DNA of 64,000 bases, from the NCBI RefSeq assembly GCF_019972155.1, contig NZ_BOVL01000022.1, positions 62,530 through 126,529 on the forward strand, given 5' to 3'. Below the pieces are notes generated by a model. The model saw only the letters and a program-made list of their open reading frames with translations. It searched no databases and was not told the origin of the DNA. Positions 16,742 to 26,262 of this stretch are shown in pieces (within the stretch, counting starts at the first letter, position 1; each line of letters begins with the position of its first letter). Origin of the DNA: Bradyrhizobium sp. RD5-C2 (GTDB lineage: Bacteria > Pseudomonadota > Alphaproteobacteria > Rhizobiales > Xanthobacteraceae). The position numbers and the translations under genes are program-made.

Positions 16742-19549
16742 TCACGGTGAGCGTGCCGCCTGGCCGTTCGCGTTCCATCCGAGGTCGCGCATGCGCGCGA
16801 CGGCGTCATCGCGACCGGCGACGCCGAGCTTGCCGTAGATGTTCTTGAGGTGCCATTTCACGGTATCGGGCGAAAGGCCGAGCGCCCGCGCGATTTTCTT
16901 GTTGGGAAACGCCTGCGCAAGCATGCGAATGACGTCGAGTTCGCGTTCGCTGAGGCTCTCCAGCAGTCCGGAACGGCTCTCGGCTGTATCATTGCGCGAG
17001 GCGGGCGCGGCCCGCCGCGCCGGCAGGTCCGCGTCGCGCAGATGCTCGACATAGAATGACAGCAAGACATCAAAGCCCGGCGCCGCGCCGCGCGAGCGGA
17101 CAAGGTCGAGCGCGGAGGCATCAGCATCGAGCAGGCTTCGCACGAGGCCGAGCCGATGGCCGAGACGCAGCGCCTCCAGTGTCATCGCGTCGGCCTGCTC
17201 GCCCATGCCGCGTCGCTTCGCGACAAGAGCACTTTGCAGCTGGAGCATGGCCACGATCTGCTGATGGCCACGCGCTTCGCAGATCTCGATCAGCGAATCG
17301 AGCCGGGCTGCGGCCGCCTCATAGCGGCCGACCGCAATGTCGTCTCTGACATGCGCCCGCTCGACGATGATGAAAATCTCGTCGCCCAGATTGCTGCCCG
17401 ACTTCGGATGCCGCCGCCCGATTTTGTCGAGGCCGGCGAGCTTGCGTTTCGCCGTTTCGAACTCACCTTGCTCGAGATGACGTCGAACCTGTTCGCCGAG
17501 GCTGTGTGCGAGCAATCGATCGAGCTTGAGGTTCAGCGCGTAGTCTTCAAGTCGCTCGAGATAGGCAAGGGCCTCCTGGCGCCGGCCGGCGAGCCAGTGT
17601 GAGGCGGAGAGCACCGAAAGGACCCGCAGCACGGAATCGGGAATCGAAACGCGTTCGAGCACGTCGACGCGATCGTCCAGCAGTTGCAGGGCGGCCAGGG
17701 GATCATTGAGTTCATAGAGCGCCTCTCCGAGCAGCGCCGCAGCCAGGCAGGCGGGATCGATGCAGGATGGGCCACGCTGCTCCGATTCATAGAGAACGTC
17801 GCGATAGATCCGCTCCGCTTCGATGATCTGGCCTTGAAGCGCATAGCTGAGCCCGACCAGGCAGCGGCCCTGCAGCCGGCCGCCGGGAGTGCCGAGAAGG
17901 GGCGTCCCGCCGGCTCCGGTCGAAGGGGATCCGAGCTGCACCTGTCGCGCCAGTTCGTAATTTGCGCGATGCATGTACAACCAGGACAGGATGTTGTCGC
18001 GTCCGCCGATGGCGGCCGGATCGACGCCTGCCGGCGGATGCAGCAACTGCGGAAGGACCAGCATCGCCGCGTCGGTGTCGTCGCGCGCGACCGCCAGCGT
18101 CGCCTTCAGAAGCGCAAGCGCAAATCGCGCGGACGCGTCGCTTGCCGGCAGATCGGCTTCGAGCTGCTCGAGGCTGTCACCGCAGGCGTCCAGTTGGCGC
18201 GCCAGAAGCTGCGATCGGGCCATCCAGAGCCGCAGGTTTGTGCGCGACTGTACCTCGTGCTCCGGAAGCAGGCGAACCAGGCTGTTGAGGTTACGGACAT
18301 CCCCACGCGCAAGCAGGTCCTGCCCATATTGGTCCAGCAGGTCGGCAGCCGCGGCCGCTTCGTCGGCGGAGATGGCGTGGCGAACAGCCTCATCGACATG
18401 GCCATGCTCGCGGAGCCAGATCCATGCCGCCTTGTGGCATTGCCGTTGTTGCACGTCCGCACGCTGGCGAAACCGGCCGCGCATGGCTTCGCCGAGCAGG
18501 GGATGAAAGCGATACCAGAGCACGCGTTCCGACGATTCGACCGGGATGATGAAGCCGTTTTGCGTTGCCAGGTTTGCCAACAGTGCTTCGATGCTGGCGC
18601 CGTCTTGCTCCCTGCCCAGCAGTGCGGCGCAGATGGAGGCGCAGAACCGCGTGCAGATCGACGCCGTCTCGAGCAGCGCGCGCTCGTCCTTGGAAAGTTT
18701 TGACAGGATCTCGTGCTCGAAATAGTCGGCGAATGATTGCGCGTCCTGGAGGTGGCTGCGGGACGCGAGCCTGATTTCCCTTGGGGCGCCCTTCCTGGAC
18801 CAGCCGATCGAAAGAAGCTGGAGGCCCGCCACCCACCCGTCCGTGAGTTCGTAGAGACGCCGGGCGGCGCGCCGGTCGCTCTTGCCGAACCTGCTCTGGA
18901 GAAAGGCATCGGTCTCGGCCTGGGAAAAGCGCAGGTCCTGAAAATCGAGCTCGAAGATGCTCTGCTGATCGCGCAGCCGCGACAGCGAGATCGGAGCGGC
19001 GCCACGACAAACAAGAACGACATGGAGGTTGTGAGGCGCCTGATCCAGCAGCCATTGCAGAGCCCAATGGCTTGCCGTATCCGTCAGCAAATGGAGGTCG
19101 TCCAGCACCAGCACGGTCTCTCGCGCCCGTACCGCGATACTTCGCACGAGCGCAATGAGCGTGCGCTCGACGGCCTCGCGGTCGATGCCGCGCCCCGCCA
19201 GTTGCGACGCAGCCTGACTGATGGCTGGATCGACCTGGGCGAAGCTCGCAAGAACGTAGTCCAGCCAGCGGGAAACCTCGTTGTCGTCAGGGGCGAGCGT
19301 CAACCAGGCCACATCAAAGCCGAGCGTAAGCAGCTCGCGGCGCCAGGCTGCAACGATCGACGTCTTGCCGGAGCCGGCCGGGCCGTGCACCAGCACGCAG
19401 CGTTGTCGCCGTGCCTTGACGAGCCGGGCAATCAGGTGGTCCCGCGGGAGCAGGCGGCCGCCTTCGCGCGGCGGAAACAGCTTGGTGCTGACGATGGGCT
19501 GCAGGACCTCGTGTGACGGACCTGCTTCGTCCGACGGACGGGTCACCAT
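16742..19549 (-). CDS. MalT-type LuxR transcriptional regulator (ATP-dependent)
   Basis: The 935-residue protein has an N-terminal STAND-type NTPase (Walker A GPAGSGKTS near residue 50, Walker B ETVLVLDDLHLL), a long helical repeat region, and a C-terminal LuxR helix-turn-helix (LSERELDVIRMLAQAFPNKK, LSPDTVKWHLKNIYGKLGV). Such proteins bind an inducer and ATP, oligomerise and activate transcription. The start is the ATG at 19549, with GGAGGA about nine bases upstream; the open frame extends to 19723 but would run into the divergent promoter. It is divergent from the racemase operon (19726) and convergent with the acyl-CoA dehydrogenase gene, so it is the obvious local activator. The inducer is unknown. 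Confidence 0.9.
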   Translation of the reverse strand: MVTRPSDEAGPSHEVLQPIVSTKLFPPREGGRLLPRDHLIARLVKARRQRCVLVHGPAGSGKTSIVAAWRRELLTLGFDVAWLTLAPDDNEVSRWLDYVLASFAQVDPAISQAASQLAGRGIDREAVERTLIALVRSIAVRARETVLVLDDLHLLTDTASHWALQWLLDQAPHNLHVVLVCRGAAPISLSRLRDQQSIFELDFQDLRFSQAETDAFLQSRFGKSDRRAARRLYELTDGWVAGLQLLSIGWSRKGAPREIRLASRSHLQDAQSFADYFEHEILSKLSKDERALLETASICTRFCASICAALLGREQDGASIEALLANLATQNGFIIPVESSERVLWYRFHPLLGEAMRGRFRQRADVQQRQCHKAAWIWLREHGHVDEAVRHAISADEAAAAADLLDQYGQDLLARGDVRNLNSLVRLLPEHEVQSRTNLRLWMARSQLLARQLDACGDSLEQLEADLPASDASARFALALLKATLAVARDDTDAAMLVLPQLLHPPAGVDPAAIGGRDNILSWLYMHRANYELARQVQLGSPSTGAGGTPLLGTPGGRLQGRCLVGLSYALQGQIIEAERIYRDVLYESEQRGPSCIDPACLAAALLGEALYELNDPLAALQLLDDRVDVLERVSIPDSVLRVLSVLSASHWLAGRRQEALAYLERLEDYALNLKLDRLLAHSLGEQVRRHLEQGEFETAKRKLAGLDKIGRRHPKSGSNLGDEIFIIVERAHVRDDIAVGRYEAAAARLDSLIEICEARGHQQIVAMLQLQSALVAKRRGMGEQADAMTLEALRLGHRLGLVRSLLDADASALDLVRSRGAAPGFDVLLSFYVEHLRDADLPARRAAPASRNDTAESRSGLLESLSERELDVIRMLAQAFPNKKIARALGLSPDTVKWHLKNIYGKLGVAGRDDAVARMRDLGWNANGQAARSP

Positions 19550-19725
19550 CTCAGTTGTTCCTCCATCCCACGCCGAGATCCCGTTCCACCAGCTTGACGG
19601 TGTCGAGGCCACATAAAGCGGCCCGGTGTCATGCAGACCACCCGGAGCGGGTGGGGCGGCGTAGCCTCTGTCAGGTGTAGTTCTGGCGCAAGCTGACACC
19701 GGCACACAAGCTGATCGGAGCAAAA

Positions 19726-20901
19726 TTGAGCGTTTTGTCCGGAATTCGCGTCCTCGAATTCGAGGCGATTGGGCCAGCCCCTTTCGGCGCGATGTTGCTC
19801 GCGGACATGGGGGCGGACGTGCTCAGGATCGATCGGCCGTTGCCGCCGCAAGACCTTGGGCCGCGTCGCACCGGAAAGCCGGTCGACATCACCGGCCGCG
19901 GGCGCCGTTCGATCACGCTCGATCTGAAATCGTCTTCTGCGGCATCTGCTGTCCTTGAACTGATCGAAAAAGCCGATGTGCTGATCGAGGGATTCCGTCC
20001 GGGGACGATGGAGCGGCTCGGCCTCGGTCCTGATCTGGTGCTCGAACGCAATCCGCGGGTGGTCTATGCACGGATGACCGGCTGGGGGCAGACCGGTCCG
20101 CTCGCCGGCGATGCCGGCCACGATCTCAACTACATCGCGCTATCGGGTGTCCTGTCGGCGATCGGTCCGGCGGGCGGCCGGCCCCTGCCGCCACTCAATC
20201 TGGTTGGCGACTACGGCGGCGGGGGCATGCTGCTCGCGCTCGGGGTGGTCGCTGCGCTGCTCAATGTGCAGCGGGGCGGGGCGGGGCAGGTCGTCGATGC
20301 CGCGATGATCGAAGGTGCGGCGCAACTCGGGTCCATCATGTGGGGTCTGGTGGCGGGAGGTGGCTGGCAAGAGCAACGCGGCAGCAACATTCTCGATGGC
20401 GGCGCGCCATGGTACGACAGCTATCGCACGCTTGATGGCCACTACATGGCCGTGGGCGCCGTCGAGCAGCGGTTCTATGCCGAACTCGTCAAGCGACTGG
20501 GCCTTGCCGGGGCCGATCTTCCCAAGCAGTACGATCGCAGCGGCTGGCCGGCGCTGCGCAATGCCTTCGCAAGGGCGTTTCTCGGCAAGACCCGAGACGA
20601 ATGGTGCGCCATCTTCGAGGGCAGCGATGCCTGCGTGACGCCGGTGCTCGCCTTCTCGGAGGCGCCGCATCATCCGCAAAATCGCGCCCGCGGCAACTTC
20701 ATCGAAATCGATGGCGTCATCCAGCCGGCCCCGGCGCCGCGGTTCCTCGGCACTCCGTCGCAAGCGCCGAAGTCCGCGCCGCGGCGCGGTGAATGTGGCG
20801 ACGCCGCGCTGCGGCAATGGGGATTCAATCCCTCGGGTGTTTCGAGGCTGCGCGAACTCGGCGTCGGATTTCTCGGTCAAGCCGAGCCGCAGCCGGCGTG
20901 A
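19726..20901 (+). CDS. CaiB/BaiF CoA-transferase family, alpha-methylacyl-CoA racemase-like
   Basis: The 391-residue type III CoA-transferase fold protein starts at a TTG with GGAG eight bases upstream. The N-terminus LSGIRVLEFEAIGPAPFGAM and the DRPLPP segment fit the family. The signature MTGWGQTGPLAGDAGHDLNY and the later Asp in LVGDYGGGG match the His and Asp pair that alpha-methylacyl-CoA racemases use to invert C2. A racemase would let (2R)-methyl-branched acyl-CoAs enter beta-oxidation, which fits the LCAD-like dehydrogenase and thiolase around it. A CoA-transferase activity is the alternative. It heads a likely operon of five genes to 25899. Confidence 0.87.
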   Translation: MSVLSGIRVLEFEAIGPAPFGAMLLADMGADVLRIDRPLPPQDLGPRRTGKPVDITGRGRRSITLDLKSSSAASAVLELIEKADVLIEGFRPGTMERLGLGPDLVLERNPRVVYARMTGWGQTGPLAGDAGHDLNYIALSGVLSAIGPAGGRPLPPLNLVGDYGGGGMLLALGVVAALLNVQRGGAGQVVDAAMIEGAAQLGSIMWGLVAGGGWQEQRGSNILDGGAPWYDSYRTLDGHYMAVGAVEQRFYAELVKRLGLAGADLPKQYDRSGWPALRNAFARAFLGKTRDEWCAIFEGSDACVTPVLAFSEAPHHPQNRARGNFIEIDGVIQPAPAPRFLGTPSQAPKSAPRRGECGDAALRQWGFNPSGVSRLRELGVGFLGQAEPQPA

Positions 20902-20944
20902 ATGGCGGCTTCTCCTTCTCAATGTGATTCGAAACGGGGACAAA

Positions 20945-21706
20945 ATGAGTGAACGTGTTCTGATCGAGCGGCGCGGCCATATCCTGGTCATCACCATCAA
21001 TCGCCCGGAGGCGAAGAACGCCTTCGACCTTGCGTCCGCCCAGGCGATGCATGCCGCGATGGACCTGCTCGACGCAGAGGACGGTTTCTTCGTCGGCGTC
21101 ATCACCGGGGCCGGCGGCACGTTCTCCGCCGGAGCCGACCTGAAGGCGGTCGCGCGTAACGAGCGCGCGGTGACCGAGCGCGGTGGCTTCGGCATGTTCA
21201 AGCGTCCGTCACGCAAGCCGCTGATCGCGGCGGTGGAAGGATTTGCGGTCGGCGGCGGGCTCGAGCTTTGCCTGTCCTGCGATCTCATCGTTGCCGCACG
21301 GAACGCAAGGATGGGGCTTCCCGAAGTGAGGCACAACGTTGCGGCGGTGGGTGGCGGGCTGTTTCGGCTGCCGCGGCGCATTCCCTATCATGTCGCGATG
21401 GAGCTTGCACTCACCGGCGGTTTCCAGGATGCCGAGTTCTTCCGGCATTATGGGCTGGTGAACCGCATCAGCGAACCGGGACACGCGTTGGCCGACGCGA
21501 TCGCTTTTGCGGAGGAGCTGCTGGTGAATGGCCCCACCGCGCTCGCCGCGTCCAAGGAGATCATGCTCCAGTCGGCGAACTGGACCGATGAGGAGGCCTG
21601 GAGCCGACAGGCTCCGATCGCCGCGATCGCGTTCGAGGCCGAGGATCGCACGGAAGGTCTTCGCGCGTTCGCCGAAAAGCGAAAGCCGGTCTGGCGCGGA
21701 CGCTGA
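20945..21706 (+). CDS. Enoyl-CoA hydratase/isomerase family protein
   Basis: This 253-residue crotonase hydrates an enoyl-CoA. The oxyanion-hole segments are GTFSAGADLKAV and EGFAVGGGLE. Both catalytic glutamates of hydratases appear conserved (E in GGGLELCLSCDL and E in GLPEVRHNVAAVGGG). The C-terminus FAEKRKPVWRGR is typical of the family. The start at 20945 is chosen because similarity begins at MSERVLIERRG; the open frame upstream overlaps the racemase gene. It lies 43 bases after the racemase gene and 58 before the binding protein gene, so it is probably in the same operon. Confidence 0.93.
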   Translation: MSERVLIERRGHILVITINRPEAKNAFDLASAQAMHAAMDLLDAEDGFFVGVITGAGGTFSAGADLKAVARNERAVTERGGFGMFKRPSRKPLIAAVEGFAVGGGLELCLSCDLIVAARNARMGLPEVRHNVAAVGGGLFRLPRRIPYHVAMELALTGGFQDAEFFRHYGLVNRISEPGHALADAIAFAEELLVNGPTALAASKEIMLQSANWTDEEAWSRQAPIAAIAFEAEDRTEGLRAFAEKRKPVWRGR

Positions 21707-21764
21707 GACGTCGGGCCACAAGGTCTCGTCAACCCATCACGACAAATAAACCCGAGGACACGAA

Positions 21765-22997
21765 ATGACCTGCAAGGACCTGATGGTCGGAGCCTTGGCA
21801 CTCGCGGCCTGCGTTGCTGTGGCGAGCACGCCGGCGGACGCGCAGAGGAAGTACGATCCCGGTGCCAGCGACACCGAGATCAAGATCGGAAACATCATGC
21901 CATATAGCGGACCTGCATCCGCCTACGGCGTCATCGGCAAGGCGAGCGAAGCCTATTTCCGGATGATCAATGATGAAGGCGGCATCAATGGCCGCAAAAT
22001 CACGTTCGTTACCTATGATGATGCCTATAGTCCGCCGAAGACCGTTGAACAGGCGAGGAAGCTCGTCGAGAACGACGATGTGCTGCTGATCTTCCAGCCG
22101 CTTGGAACGCCGGGGAATACGGCGATCCAGAAATATCTCAACACCAAGAAGGTCCCCCAGCTCTTTGTCGCCTCCGGAGCGACCAAATGGGGCGATCCGA
22201 AGAACTTCCCTTGGACGATGGGCTTCCAGCCGAACTATCAGAGCGAGGGGCGGATCTTCGCAAGATATATCCTCGAGCATCGTCCGCAGGCGAGGATCGG
22301 CGTCCTCTACCAGAATGACGACTTCGGCAAGGATGTGCTCAAGGGCCTGAAGGACGGCCTTGGCGAGAAGACGGCGCTGATCGTTGCAGAAGCAACCTAC
22401 GAGATTTCCGATCCGACCGCCGACTCGCAGATCGTGAAGCTCAAGACGGCGAATGCCGACGTGTTTGTCGATCTGACGTCGCCGAGGTTTGCGGCCCTGG
22501 CGATTCGGAAGGTCGCCGAGCTCGGCTGGAAGCCGATGCATTTCATCAGCAGCGTTTCCGGGTCGATCGGCTCGGTGTTGCAGCCGGCCGGGCTGGACAA
22601 CGCCAAGGGCCTGCTCAGCACGGCCTACACCAAGGATCCGTCCGATCCGTTGTGGAAGGACGATCCAAAGATGATCAAGTGGAACGCATTCATGGATAAA
22701 TACATGCCGGGCGCGAACAAGGCGGACCAGGGCTACGTCTCGTCCTACATGGCGACCCAGACGCTGGTCGAGGTCCTGCGGCGATGCGGCGACGATCTGT
22801 CCCGCGCGAACGTGATGCGGCAGGCGGCAAATCTCAGGGATTTCGAGGTCGACGTCCTGCTGCCGGGTATCAAGGTCAACACCAGCGCAACCGATTTCTT
22901 TCCGGTCGAACAGCTGCAGATGCGACGCTTCGATGGACGCGTGTGGGAGCTGTTTGGTCCCGTCATGAATGGCGAGGTCGGCAGTCCGGCCGGTTGA
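21765..22997 (+). CDS. ABC transporter substrate-binding protein, branched-chain/Liv type
   Basis: This 410-residue exported binding protein has a Sec signal peptide (MTCKDLMVGALALAACVAVA, cleavage after PADA). The mature part is a type I periplasmic binding fold with IKIGNIMPYSGPASAYG, GGINGRKITFVTYDDAYSPP and KTVEQARKLVENDDVLLIFQ. It is a close paralogue of the protein at 58436-59683. No permease or ATPase genes lie in this cluster, so it may use the LivHMGF set encoded 20 kb downstream. Context suggests that it captures the organic acid degraded by cluster A rather than an amino acid. Confidence 0.93.
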   Translation: MTCKDLMVGALALAACVAVASTPADAQRKYDPGASDTEIKIGNIMPYSGPASAYGVIGKASEAYFRMINDEGGINGRKITFVTYDDAYSPPKTVEQARKLVENDDVLLIFQPLGTPGNTAIQKYLNTKKVPQLFVASGATKWGDPKNFPWTMGFQPNYQSEGRIFARYILEHRPQARIGVLYQNDDFGKDVLKGLKDGLGEKTALIVAEATYEISDPTADSQIVKLKTANADVFVDLTSPRFAALAIRKVAELGWKPMHFISSVSGSIGSVLQPAGLDNAKGLLSTAYTKDPSDPLWKDDPKMIKWNAFMDKYMPGANKADQGYVSSYMATQTLVEVLRRCGDDLSRANVMRQAANLRDFEVDVLLPGIKVNTSATDFFPVEQLQMRRFDGRVWELFGPVMNGEVGSPAG

Positions 22998-23032
22998 TCG
23001 AACAAGAAGCCAGCTTGGGCAGGAGGTGAACA

Positions 23033-24598
23033 GTGAACGAGCAAATCGGGTTTGCGCCGACCACGACAACGATGATCCTGCGCGCACTGTCGCGGTTTCC
23101 GGATCGCCAGGCATTCGTCTGGAATGGCGGCAGCCTGACCTATTCCGCGGTGCGTGACCTGATCGCCGGCTTGCAGTCGGGAATGGTTCAGGCCGGTCTC
23201 GGAAAGGGTGACGTCGTCGCGCTCTTGAGCGCCAACAGCGCCGAGACGTGGTGCGCAGGCGTTGCGGCGCAGGCGCTCGGCCTCGTCATCACCTGGCTAC
23301 ACCCGCTCGGCTCGCTCGCGGATCACCTTGCTGTCATCGAAGATATCGAGGCGACGGCCTTGATCGTCGACCCGAAGACGCACGGCCAGCGCGGGGCAGA
23401 ACTTGCAGCCGGCGCCGCCACGCAGCTCAGGTTGACATTCACCATGGGGCGGAGCGAGTTCGGCCGCGATTTGCTTGCCGCGGCGCGCGCTGCCGGCGCC
23501 GTGCCGATTGTCGACCTCACCAACATCGATGAGCTTGCGATCGTCAACTACACCGGCGGCACCACCGGAAAGTCGAAGGGAGCGATCCGCCGTCATCGTG
23601 CTCTGGTGGCGTCGGCCCAGTCGGTCGCAGCCGAGTTCGGGTTGCCCGACACGCCACGCTATCTCGCCGCGGCGCCGATCACGCACGTCTCGGGGAGCTT
23701 CGTCTTGCCGTCGTTGTCGCGCGGCGGAACTGTGCATCTGCTGAAGGGCTTCGATCCCGAAGAGTTTCTTGCCACCATCATGCGGCAAAAGATCAATGTG
23801 ACCATGATGGTCCCGACCATGATCTACCTGATGCTCGACAGCGCGAAGCTCGCAAGTACGGATCTCTCGTCACTCGAACTGCTGCTGTACGGCGCATCGC
23901 CGATGTCGCCGACACGGCTGGTGGAGGGGCTTGAGCGTATCGGCCCGATCTTCGCGCAGCTCTACGGCCAAACCGAGTGCTTCCCGATCAGTCTGCTCGG
24001 GCGGGCCGATCACGACGCCAGGCGTCCCGAACTGTTTGCATCCTGCGGCTTTCCGCTGGCGTCCTGTGGCGTCTCGTTGCTGGATGACAACAACCAGCAG
24101 GTCCGACCGGGAGATGCCGGAGAAATCTGCGTTCGCGCCACACAGGCGATGGAGGGATACTGGAAGCGGCCCGAGCAGACCGCCGAGACCTTCGCCGGCG
24201 GCTGGCTGCACACCGGCGACATCGCGAGGGCCGACGAGCGCGGCTATCTCTACATCGTCGATCGCAAGAAGGACATGATCGTCTCCGGTGGCTTCAACAT
24301 CTTTCCTCGCGAGGTGGAAGACGTGCTGTCGTCGCATCCCGATGTGGCGATGGCCTCAGTTATCGGCATACCTCATCCCAAATGGGGTGAAGCGGTCACG
24401 GCCCTGGTCGTCGTCAAGCCCGGCAAGCGGCCCAGCGCCGAAACGCTGATGGATCTCGTCAAGCGGCATAAAGGCGGCACGCATGCCCCCAAGCAGATCG
24501 AGTTCGTCGAAAGCCTGCCGCTGACCGCGGTGGGCAAGGTGGACAAGAAGGTGCTGCGCGCAAAGTACTGGGCCGGGCAGGAACGGCAGGTCGGGTAG
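23033..24598 (+). CDS. Acyl-CoA ligase (AMP-forming)
   Basis: This 521-residue adenylate-forming enzyme activates a carboxylic acid to its CoA thioester. The phosphate-binding loop is YTGGTTGKSKGA. Further motifs are LYGQTE, HTGDIARADERGYLYIVDRK and the hinge DMIVSGGFNIFPREVE, with the catalytic Lys near the C-terminus in LTAVGKVDKK. The start is a GTG with GGAGGTGAA just upstream, 35 bases after the binding protein gene. It likely provides the first step of cluster A. The substrate is not fixed by the sequence; fatty, branched or aromatic acids are possible. Confidence 0.94.
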   Translation: MNEQIGFAPTTTTMILRALSRFPDRQAFVWNGGSLTYSAVRDLIAGLQSGMVQAGLGKGDVVALLSANSAETWCAGVAAQALGLVITWLHPLGSLADHLAVIEDIEATALIVDPKTHGQRGAELAAGAATQLRLTFTMGRSEFGRDLLAAARAAGAVPIVDLTNIDELAIVNYTGGTTGKSKGAIRRHRALVASAQSVAAEFGLPDTPRYLAAAPITHVSGSFVLPSLSRGGTVHLLKGFDPEEFLATIMRQKINVTMMVPTMIYLMLDSAKLASTDLSSLELLLYGASPMSPTRLVEGLERIGPIFAQLYGQTECFPISLLGRADHDARRPELFASCGFPLASCGVSLLDDNNQQVRPGDAGEICVRATQAMEGYWKRPEQTAETFAGGWLHTGDIARADERGYLYIVDRKKDMIVSGGFNIFPREVEDVLSSHPDVAMASVIGIPHPKWGEAVTALVVVKPGKRPSAETLMDLVKRHKGGTHAPKQIEFVESLPLTAVGKVDKKVLRAKYWAGQERQVG

Positions 24599-24666
24599 CG
24601 GCCTGGTCGCTCGGCAGTTCGCTTCGGAATCACGAATCCAATCGCTCCAACATTCGAGACAATGAC

Positions 24667-25899
24667 ATGGTTGACGCGCTGATCATCGATGCATGCAGGA
24701 CACCACGCGGCATCGGCAAAGCCGGCAAGGGGGCTCTCTCCGGAATTCACCCGCAGCAGCTCGGCGCGACGGTGTTGCGCGCCCTCGCTGATCGCACCGG
24801 CATCGACACCGCCGATGTCGACGACATCGTATGGGGCACCAGCTCGCAACGCGGCCAGCAGAGCGGCGATCTCGGGCGGATGTCTGCGCTTGACGCGGGA
24901 TACGATGTCCGCGCCAGCGGCGTCACGCTGGATCGGTTCTGTGGCTCGGGCATCACCAGCGTGACCATGGCCGCGCATGCGATCATGTCGGGCTCCGAAG
25001 ATCTCGTGATCGCGGGCGGCACCGAAATGATGTCGATGGAAGGCCGCCGCGGCGAAGGACCGATGGTCATGGACGCCGGAAACCTGCGCCTGCGCGCCCG
25101 GCATCCGCAATCGCATCAGGGCGTCTGCGCCGATGCGGTGGCAACGCTCGAAGGCATCACGCGCCAGGAACTGGACCAACTCGGACTGGAGAGCCAGAGG
25201 CGCGCCACCGCGGCGATCGAGGGTGGTCGCTTCAGCAAGAGCCTGGTGCCGGTTTATCGCGAGGACGGCACGCTTGCCCTCGACCGTGACGAATATCCAA
25301 GGCCGGACAGCACGCTCGAGGGGCTGGCGACGCTGAAGCCGGCCTTCGCGGCGATGGCGGATTACCCGCTCGACCAGCGCGGGACCACCTATCGAAAGCT
25401 GATCCTCGACCGATATCCTGACCTTGACATCAATTTCCTGCATCACGCCGGCAATTCGTCGGGCGTGGTCGACGGTTCGGCCGCGATCCTGCTGGGATCG
25501 CCAGGCTATGCTGAGAAGCATGGCCTGAAGCCGCGGGCGCGTATTGTCGCGACCGCCAATATGGGCGATTCTCCGACGTTGATGATGAACGCGCCGGTCC
25601 CGGCGACGCGCAAGGTGCTCGCGAAGGCGGGATTGACGCTCGGCGATATCGACCTGTTCGAAGTCAACGAGGCCTTTGCCGTCGTGGTCGAAAAGTACAT
25701 TCGTGATCTGAAGATTGATCGCGACAAGATCAACGTCAATGGAGGTTCGATCGCACTGGGGCATCCGATCGGAGCGACAGGTACGATCCTGATCGGGACC
25801 GTTCTCGATGAGCTGGAGCGACGCGATCTCAGGCGAGGTCTCGTGACCATGTGTGCGGCCGGAGGGATGGCTCCCGCGATCATCATCGAACGGATCTGA
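24667..25899 (+). CDS. Thiolase (acetyl-CoA acyltransferase)
   Basis: This 410-residue thiolase cleaves a 3-ketoacyl-CoA with CoA. The nucleophilic C92 lies in LDRFCGSGITS. The catalytic His is in ALGHPIGATG and the second Cys in VTMCAAGGMAPAIII, with NEAFAVV present as well. It completes a beta-oxidation set apart from a 3-hydroxyacyl-CoA dehydrogenase, which is not encoded in this cluster. It is the last gene of the likely operon; a GC hairpin follows. Confidence 0.95.
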   Translation: MVDALIIDACRTPRGIGKAGKGALSGIHPQQLGATVLRALADRTGIDTADVDDIVWGTSSQRGQQSGDLGRMSALDAGYDVRASGVTLDRFCGSGITSVTMAAHAIMSGSEDLVIAGGTEMMSMEGRRGEGPMVMDAGNLRLRARHPQSHQGVCADAVATLEGITRQELDQLGLESQRRATAAIEGGRFSKSLVPVYREDGTLALDRDEYPRPDSTLEGLATLKPAFAAMADYPLDQRGTTYRKLILDRYPDLDINFLHHAGNSSGVVDGSAAILLGSPGYAEKHGLKPRARIVATANMGDSPTLMMNAPVPATRKVLAKAGLTLGDIDLFEVNEAFAVVVEKYIRDLKIDRDKINVNGGSIALGHPIGATGTILIGTVLDELERRDLRRGLVTMCAAGGMAPAIIIERI

Positions 25900-25923
25900 C
25901 GATGTTTGGAGGATGAGAAGACC

Positions 25924-25940
25924 GCTCGCGATGCGCGAGC
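25924..25940. terminator. Hairpin between convergent operons
   Basis: GCTCGCG (25924-25930) pairs with CGCGAGC (25934-25940) around a three-base loop, 25 bases after the thiolase stop and before the convergent minus-strand genes. There is no clear T-run; a bidirectional terminator is plausible. Confidence 0.4.
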
Positions 25941-25965
25941 CGGCCGGAGGAGGGCGCGCGCCAAG

Positions 25966-26262
25966 TCACGAGCCGCGACCTTCAGACAGCATGCGCGGCA
26001 GAATCAGGCCGAAGGTCATTGCCAGGATGACCAGAAATGCCGCGCCGGCATTTGCGGCGATGTCAGTCAGCAGAGCCATCTTGAACAGGAGCGTGGCCGC
26101 CAACACGACGATGCCCAATGATATCTCGCTCGCCGGCGGTCCAAAATCGAATGAGTTGCCCGGCGGCACCTTCGGGAGAGGTAGCCAGGACGCGCTCTTG
26201 AACGACAATCGACATGACGATGGCCCCGTCCTAGAGTCCGGCGCTCTGTCCGCCGTCGACAT
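25966..26262 (-). CDS. Small hypothetical membrane protein
   Basis: This frame of up to 98 residues has two hydrophobic segments near the C-terminus (SLGIVVLAATLLFKMALL and AAFLVILAMTFGLILP), consistent with a small two-helix membrane protein. I do not recognise a family. The nominal ATG at 26262 lies inside the end of the SDR gene, so the true start may be further in, or this may be a gene remnant. It would follow the SDR gene in the minus-strand operon. Treat it as a weak call. Confidence 0.35.
   Translation of the reverse strand: MSTADRAPDSRTGPSSCRLSFKSASWLPLPKVPPGNSFDFGPPASEISLGIVVLAATLLFKMALLTDIAANAGAAFLVILAMTFGLILPRMLSEGRGS

Noticed and set aside
16737..16750. Possible terminator TCACC/GGTGA between 16691 and 16742
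   Set aside because: The stem is only five base pairs and includes the stop codon of the regulator; too weak to call.
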